Shown here piece after piece: positions 62,262-64,000 of a stretch of 64,000 bases of DNA. The notes below the pieces were generated by a model that saw only the letters and a program-made list of their open reading frames with translations, had not been told where the DNA came from and ran no database searches. Both the position numbers and the translations under genes were made by a program. Origin of the DNA: Elephas maximus indicus (Eukaryota > Chordata > Mammalia > Proboscidea > Elephantidae); the NCBI RefSeq assembly GCF_024166365.1, contig NC_064839.1:16416878-16480877 (forward strand). Reading direction: 5' to 3'. Each line of letters starts with the position of its first letter. Positions within the stretch are counted from its first letter, which is position 1.

Positions 62262-62420
62262 AGAAAACCCGCTGCTGTCAAGTCAATTCCGACTCATAGT
62301 GACCCTATAGGACAGAATAGACCTGCCCCGTACAGTTTCCAGGGAGTGCCTGGTGGATTCAAACTGCCAACCTTTTTGTTAGCAGCCATAGCTCTTAACC
62401 ACTACGGCATCAGGGTTTCC
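62262..62420 (-). mobile_element. AfroSINE copy
   Basis: Complement orientation, CTGTCAAGTCAATTCCGACT to GGCATCAGGGTTTCC. Confidence 0.9.
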
Positions 62421-63359
62421 AGCATCACAGAAGGGGCCCCTTTTTCTGTTCTGGACATTTTCCTCCATCCACTTGTCCACTCCTCCAGTCTTCCCTTTCT
62501 CCGTTTAGTTTTTATGGTTTCGACCCCTTTCTTTACACTGCCCCTTAACGGCACCCTGTAAACACTCCTACCAGCCATGTATGGACCAGACCTGCTTTTG
62601 TCTGTGTAGATGGGGAAGCTTTTCTGAATTACCATAAATAATTTGTATGGTTACTCTGGTAAATAACACCTTGGACCCGGATTATCATGGGTTGGGGGTT
62701 TCCTTCTGGGCAGTGTGTGACTGGTGAGAACCCCACCTGAGGGAAAGTGGCTGCACCTGTGTATGGAAACTGACAATTGAAGGTGCTGGTTAGTGAAGCT
62801 TCAGGTGTGTCGAGGTTTGCAGAGCCAAAGTTGAGCATAGCCCCACAGAGAGATTTTGATTCCTCCTTTCTCTGCCATGCCAGAGAAGTGGCTGCCACTT
62901 TCACTGTAGTATAGCCCTTCTGCTGTGGGCAGAGATTGCCTCAGACCACCCGACCACCACTCCATCTGTGGCAGAAAACAAACCACTCTGGATTCAGACG
63001 GCCGGGGAGTGCCCCCTTTTGATGTGAGGATGGGGAAGACTTAACTGCATAAGTGGATTTTTAGTGGTCAGAAGTTCATGTAGGTACTTTCAGATACCTG
63101 AGCTAGGTGCTGTGTGTCTGACTTAGATGGAGAATGACTGCTTGTGCTTCTGAGCAAACACATTCATGGATCTAGTTGTACCAGGTCTTACCTAGGTAAA
63201 TAGAATACAGCTTAGTGGAGGCATTCCCATGACCTAGTAGAAATATGTCCATGACACTGTAAGAAAGGGAAATGTAAGAAAATAAGTCCATTTGAACCCA
63301 TTTACAAATAAAACTACATTGTTATGTAAAAGACCTAGTTCTAGAAGGGCACCCACCGG
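62421..63359. other. Intergenic sequence without a recognised feature
   Basis: No gene or repeat is recognised. The next human gene in this order, UBA2, is not seen before the window ends. Confidence 0.45.
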
Positions 63360-63371
63360 CAAAAGCCCAAA

Positions 63372-63524
63372 ACTCATCGCTGTTGAGTCGATTGCAACTC
63401 AGAGCGACCCTATAGGACAGAGTAGAACTGCTACATAGGGTTTCCCAGGAGCGGCTGGTGGATTTGAACTGTTAGCCTTTTGGTTAGCAGCTGAATGCTT
63501 AACCACTGCACCACCAGGGCTCCA
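63372..63524 (-). mobile_element. AfroSINE copy with target-site duplication
   Basis: CAAAAGCCCAAA occurs before (63360-63371) and after (63525-63536) the element. Complement orientation, ending GCACCACCAGGGCTCC. Confidence 0.94.
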
Positions 63525-63536
63525 CAAAAGCCCAAA

Positions 63537-64000
63537 GTAGTAGGATTGGGTGTGTGGTGTAGGCGGGACTTTTACCTTTTAACTTCCTGTGTGCTTCTGT
63601 CATATTTGAATTTGTTAAGGTGGGCAAACATTTCATACTTTATATCTCCCTGACCAAAGAAAGGGAAAGATCAAACACAAAAGCAAAGGGCTTCAGGGTT
63701 AGGCACCAAGCCCAGGCTCAGGCCAAGGGAAAGGGAGTGAAGGCAGGAGAGAAGCCACTGGAGGTGGCTCTGTTCACTGTGTGTGGAGGAAGTAGGGAGG
63801 TCAGTTGGCAGGTTTAGCAGGGGGTGGGGTGGGGAGTGGGGTGCTCTGTGAGAGCCCCACCAGTGGTAGAAAAGGAATGTCCGCAGCCCCTCATGGTTGG
63901 GCTACCTAGCCTTTGCTCTGACCCTGCATCACATGCATGAGGGCAGCAGCCTGAGCATCCTCAGAGAGCAGCCTGGTGGATGAGTGGTAAGCCAGGGAGT
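63537..64000. other. Intergenic end of window
   Basis: Purine-rich, unique-looking sequence (GGTGGGGTGGGGAGTGGGG near 63822). No feature supported. Confidence 0.5.

Noticed and set aside
62000-64000. Start of UBA2, the next gene in the human order
   Set aside because: No UBA2-like coding sequence or CpG-rich promoter is visible before the window ends.

Overview
This window is nuclear DNA from a placental mammal, almost certainly an afrotherian and most likely an elephant. The evidence is the repeat content. About twenty copies of a ~160-bp tRNA-derived SINE of the AfroSINE type are present. So are RTE-clade LINEs whose 3' ends match that SINE's tail, and many copies of an L1 3' UTR of the kind I associate with proboscidean genomes. 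Genes are split by introns, with GT-AG splice sites, AATAAA signals and a CpG-rich promoter. No prokaryotic, viral-episome or CRISPR-like content is visible. Repeat family names and human comparisons come from memory of those families, not from a search.

Two protein-coding genes lie on the + strand, in the order known for human 19q13 (GPI then PDCD2L). Positions 277-21168 hold exons 4-18 of GPI (glucose-6-phosphate isomerase); exons 1-3 lie before the window. All 15 exons keep frame through GT-AG junctions and encode residues 95-554, with all catalytic residues present. The reading frame stops about four residues earlier than the human protein. PDCD2L, the programmed cell death 2-like adaptor linked to 40S ribosomal protein uS5, is complete. 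It has seven coding exons from the ATG at 27230 to the stop at 61088 and encodes 363 residues. Its CpG-rich promoter is at about 27.0-27.8 kb.

Layout: 0.4-10.0 kb is GPI intron 4, packed with L1, MaLR-type LTR and AfroSINE copies, including two L1 3' UTRs in opposite orientation. GPI exons 5-9 run from 10.0 to 12.3 kb. The interval 12.3-17.4 kb is one intron with two minisatellites: a 34-bp unit repeated about 23 times, and a diverged array of about 50-60 bp units that repeatedly presents CAGGTATGAG-like 5' splice sites. GPI exons 10-18 occupy 17.4-21.2 kb. The 21.2-27.0 kb spacer holds an unidentified decayed coding-like segment and nested L1/SINE insertions. PDCD2L exons 1-5 span 27.2-31.3 kb. 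PDCD2L intron 5 (31.3-53.8 kb) is a repeat nursery. It contains a Tigger-like element, an LTR with an internal tandem duplication, and an old full-length L1 (about 34.8-49.5 kb) broken up by three RTE copies, two younger L1 3' ends, an AfroSINE and a 207-bp inverted-repeat element. A dead mariner and an ERVL fragment with an MLT2-type LTR follow it. The last two PDCD2L exons sit at 53.84 and 60.96 kb, separated by more L1. Downstream of 61.1 kb are an MIR inside a long inverted repeat and two AfroSINEs.

The two genes are unrelated housekeeping genes, one in glycolysis and one in small ribosomal subunit assembly and export, and I see no shared system. The most distinctive unexplained structures are the 207-bp MITE-like palindrome (43242-43448), the splice-donor-like minisatellite in GPI, the long inverted repeat downstream of PDCD2L, and the asparagine shared by two RTE copies at a catalytic position of the reverse transcriptase.
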